Origin: Leadbetterella lacunae
GTDB lineage: Bacteria > Bacteroidota > Bacteroidia > Cytophagales > Spirosomataceae
Direction of reading: 5' to 3'
DNA length: 64,000 nucleotides
NCBI RefSeq assembly: GCF_042649125.1
Contig: NZ_JBHRYQ010000001.1
Location: 3,906,001-3,970,000 of the forward strand
In this document: in pieces, positions 62,522-64,000 of the stretch
Position numbering within the stretch: the first letter of the stretch is position 1
Layout of the letters: each line of letters opens with the position of its first letter
Notes under the pieces: model-generated
The model's database searches: none
What the model was told of the DNA's origin: nothing
Seen by the model: only the letters and a program-made list of their open reading frames with translations
Program-made: the position numbers and the translations under genes

Positions 62522-64000
62522 TTATTTTTTACGTAGTGTTTCAGGATAAAAAGTAATCTGAAAGCCTATAACCCGCGGTAGGTAATTGGTCGTTTGATTA
62601 GATTGAAAATTTGCTGATTGACTTACAGTCCATATTTTATTGTAGTTCACCAAATTCATTAGAAAAAAGCTGCCTTTAAAGTTATTATTTTTTAAAAAAT
62701 ACTTTCCTAGTTCAAAATCAATAATTGGTATTAAGCCAATGTCTTTGCGGAGGTCCATAAAGAATGGAGATACTATTTTGGTGTCAAAATACCATTTTTT
62801 ACCCAATTCTAAATTGTTTGTTAGCGTAAGGTTGTTTGTGAAAATCAGATTTCCTTTTAGCCAGTTTAGGTTTGAGTTTAAAGAGAGCTTTAAAATAACA
62901 TTTTTTGAATACTTAAAAGTGGCGTTGGCATTATTGTAAAGCACATTTGTTTTAACCTGACTAAAGGTTTCGTTAGTTTTTTGGTAACTTTTGATGTGGT
63001 TAAAACTGCTAATATTGAAAAATGAAAATTTACCATTCATTTTTATTCTAAAAATCCTTAAGTTGATGTTAAAGCTTTCGTTTGCATTTGGACTGTTTAT
63101 ATAGGTGTTTGATATTATATTAAATACCGGATTAAGCAGATTATCACTGATTATGGGACTTAAGTATTTGGTGTAGCCGATTGTGAAATTTGTCTGAACG
63201 CCATTTTTTAAACTAGCCGAAGTGCCGAATTCTAAATTCCTCTGTAAATATGGATTCAAGAAAATATTTCCATTGGTTATCTTATTTATATTGCTGCTAT
63301 CTGGTAGGCTACCAACTTGACTCCATGAGGGTAAATTTACCTCCGTAGCAAATCTGAGCCACAGTGGTTTTTTATTGATTTTTGTTTCAATTTTTGTAAA
63401 TGGGCTTATTAAAAAATCTTCTGGTTTATTGTTAATTTCTTGATTAGTTTGTCTTTTTATGTCCCAATATAAGTAGTTTATGCCCGTTATTACCTTTATT
63501 TTCGGTCTTTGATACAAAGCGTAAAGGCCTGTTTCTAGCAGTTTATTGTTTTCCGAAATACTTTTTAATACCGGATTTTCTAATTGGAGTTTATCTGTAA
63601 GTTTATTCGAATTTGAGATAAGAGAGAATTTTAGATTTGCTTCCAAAAGTATCCTTTTAGTGATAGGCTTTGCATGGTTTATTTGGAGTTTTCCTGTATT
63701 TAAAATTGGCCTTAGGTTTTGAGTACCTTTTTGTAGAAAATCCGTGTTACTGAAATATAGGTCATTTTCAAACTGATTATCATTCAAGTTTTGCCTAAAC
63801 TGGTAGTTTATCAAAAATGAGGTAAGCGTTCCTGGTTTTTTGCCATTTAAAATCAAAGACGAATTAAATGCGTTTTCTATTTGTGTATTGTTATTTTTCA
63901 GTAGTAAATTATTTTCAGATCCTACCATATTTTTATCAAAAACACTAATCGTATAGTCTGTCCAATTTCTATTTCCTTTTGCTAAGTTTAGAACGTTGCT
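62522..64000 (-). CDS. outer membrane beta-barrel protein, C-terminal part (cut by window edge)
   Basis: The frame is open from the right edge of the window to 62522, giving 492 residues; the ATG at 63928 is internal, because the 24 codons upstream are also open and protein-like (NLAKGNRNWTDYTISVFDKN). The sequence shows alternating hydrophobic and polar strands with many N, K and S, and ends ITFYPETLRKK. It looks like the barrel of a TonB-dependent receptor-like protein of the outer membrane beta-barrel family of Bacteroidota, without any plug in the visible part. The substrate is unknown. Confidence 0.7.
   Translation of the reverse strand, partial: SNVLNLAKGNRNWTDYTISVFDKNMVGSENNLLLKNNNTQIENAFNSSLILNGKKPGTLTSFLINYQFRQNLNDNQFENDLYFSNTDFLQKGTQNLRPILNTGKLQINHAKPITKRILLEANLKFSLISNSNKLTDKLQLENPVLKSISENNKLLETGLYALYQRPKIKVITGINYLYWDIKRQTNQEINNKPEDFLISPFTKIETKINKKPLWLRFATEVNLPSWSQVGSLPDSSNINKITNGNIFLNPYLQRNLEFGTSASLKNGVQTNFTIGYTKYLSPIISDNLLNPVFNIISNTYINSPNANESFNINLRIFRIKMNGKFSFFNISSFNHIKSYQKTNETFSQVKTNVLYNNANATFKYSKNVILKLSLNSNLNWLKGNLIFTNNLTLTNNLELGKKWYFDTKIVSPFFMDLRKDIGLIPIIDFELGKYFLKNNNFKGSFFLMNLVNYNKIWTVSQSANFQSNQTTNYLPRVIGFQITFYPETLRKK

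Noticed and set aside
62367..62549. A 60-codon plus-strand frame between the aminotransferase and beta-barrel genes
   Set aside because: It overlaps the hairpin and the end of the barrel gene and shows no start context or protein-like pattern beyond one hydrophobic run.

Overview
The window looks like the chromosome of a free-living, A+T-rich member of the Bacteroidota, most likely a Cytophagales-type environmental bacterium. The evidence is PorP/SprF and gliding-motility-type C-terminal domains of the type IX secretion system (T9SS), SusC/SusD pairs, an UpxY-type antiterminator, a GT3-type glycogen synthase, promoters of the Bacteroidota form TTG-N19/20-TAnnTTTG, almost no Shine-Dalgarno sequences and several apparent TTG/GTG starts. 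No genus can be fixed from the sequence alone.

Layout. 1-6.6 kb: an aerobic respiration cluster (partial ctaD, ctaA, ctaB, two subunit III genes, subunit IV, SCO1, a DUF420 protein and a small CxxC membrane protein). 6.6-7.8 kb: a small accessory scar with the tail of an XRE-type regulator and an orphan RHS C-terminal tip with a likely immunity gene. 7.9-19.6 kb: an OmpA-like protein with thrombospondin type 3 repeats, an S9 peptidase, an M28 peptidase, YifB/ComM, an MFS transporter, DsbD and PorP/SprF. 19.9-27.9 kb: a large T9SS cargo protein, RuvB, glycogen synthase, PlsY, a G+C-rich structured intergenic element, RecO and a third subunit III-like gene. 28.1-50.4 kb: two paralogous T9SS cargo proteins and a complete Wzx/Wzy-type capsule/exopolysaccharide locus. 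50.5-52.9 kb: cyclophilin, a lipoprotein, a holin-like membrane protein, HisIE and two tRNAs. 53.1-61.0 kb: a phosphate-flavoured locus with a phosphodiesterase-alkaline phosphatase fusion, a SusC/SusD pair and a second alkaline phosphatase. 61.0-64.0 kb: a class V aminotransferase and the end of an outer-membrane beta-barrel protein.

How the genes work together. In the capsule locus an uronic-acid-forming dehydrogenase, an epimerase, four glycosyltransferases and an FkbM methyltransferase would build the repeat unit. A lipid-linked initiating transferase would start it, Wzx would flip it, Wzy polymerise it, Wzz set chain length, Wza export it and Wzi hold it at the surface. UpxY at the head of the cluster, together with a strong terminator inside it (43363-43400), suggests control by processive antitermination. 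The 53-61 kb locus would release phosphate outside the inner membrane and import the organic product or substrate through SusC/SusD.

Most of the window is ordinary core genome. The items most worth follow-up are the orphan RHS tip module, the structured intergenic element near 26.55 kb, the 17-residue-repeat surface protein inside the capsule locus, the antitermination layout, and the phosphodiesterase-phosphatase fusion beside SusCD.
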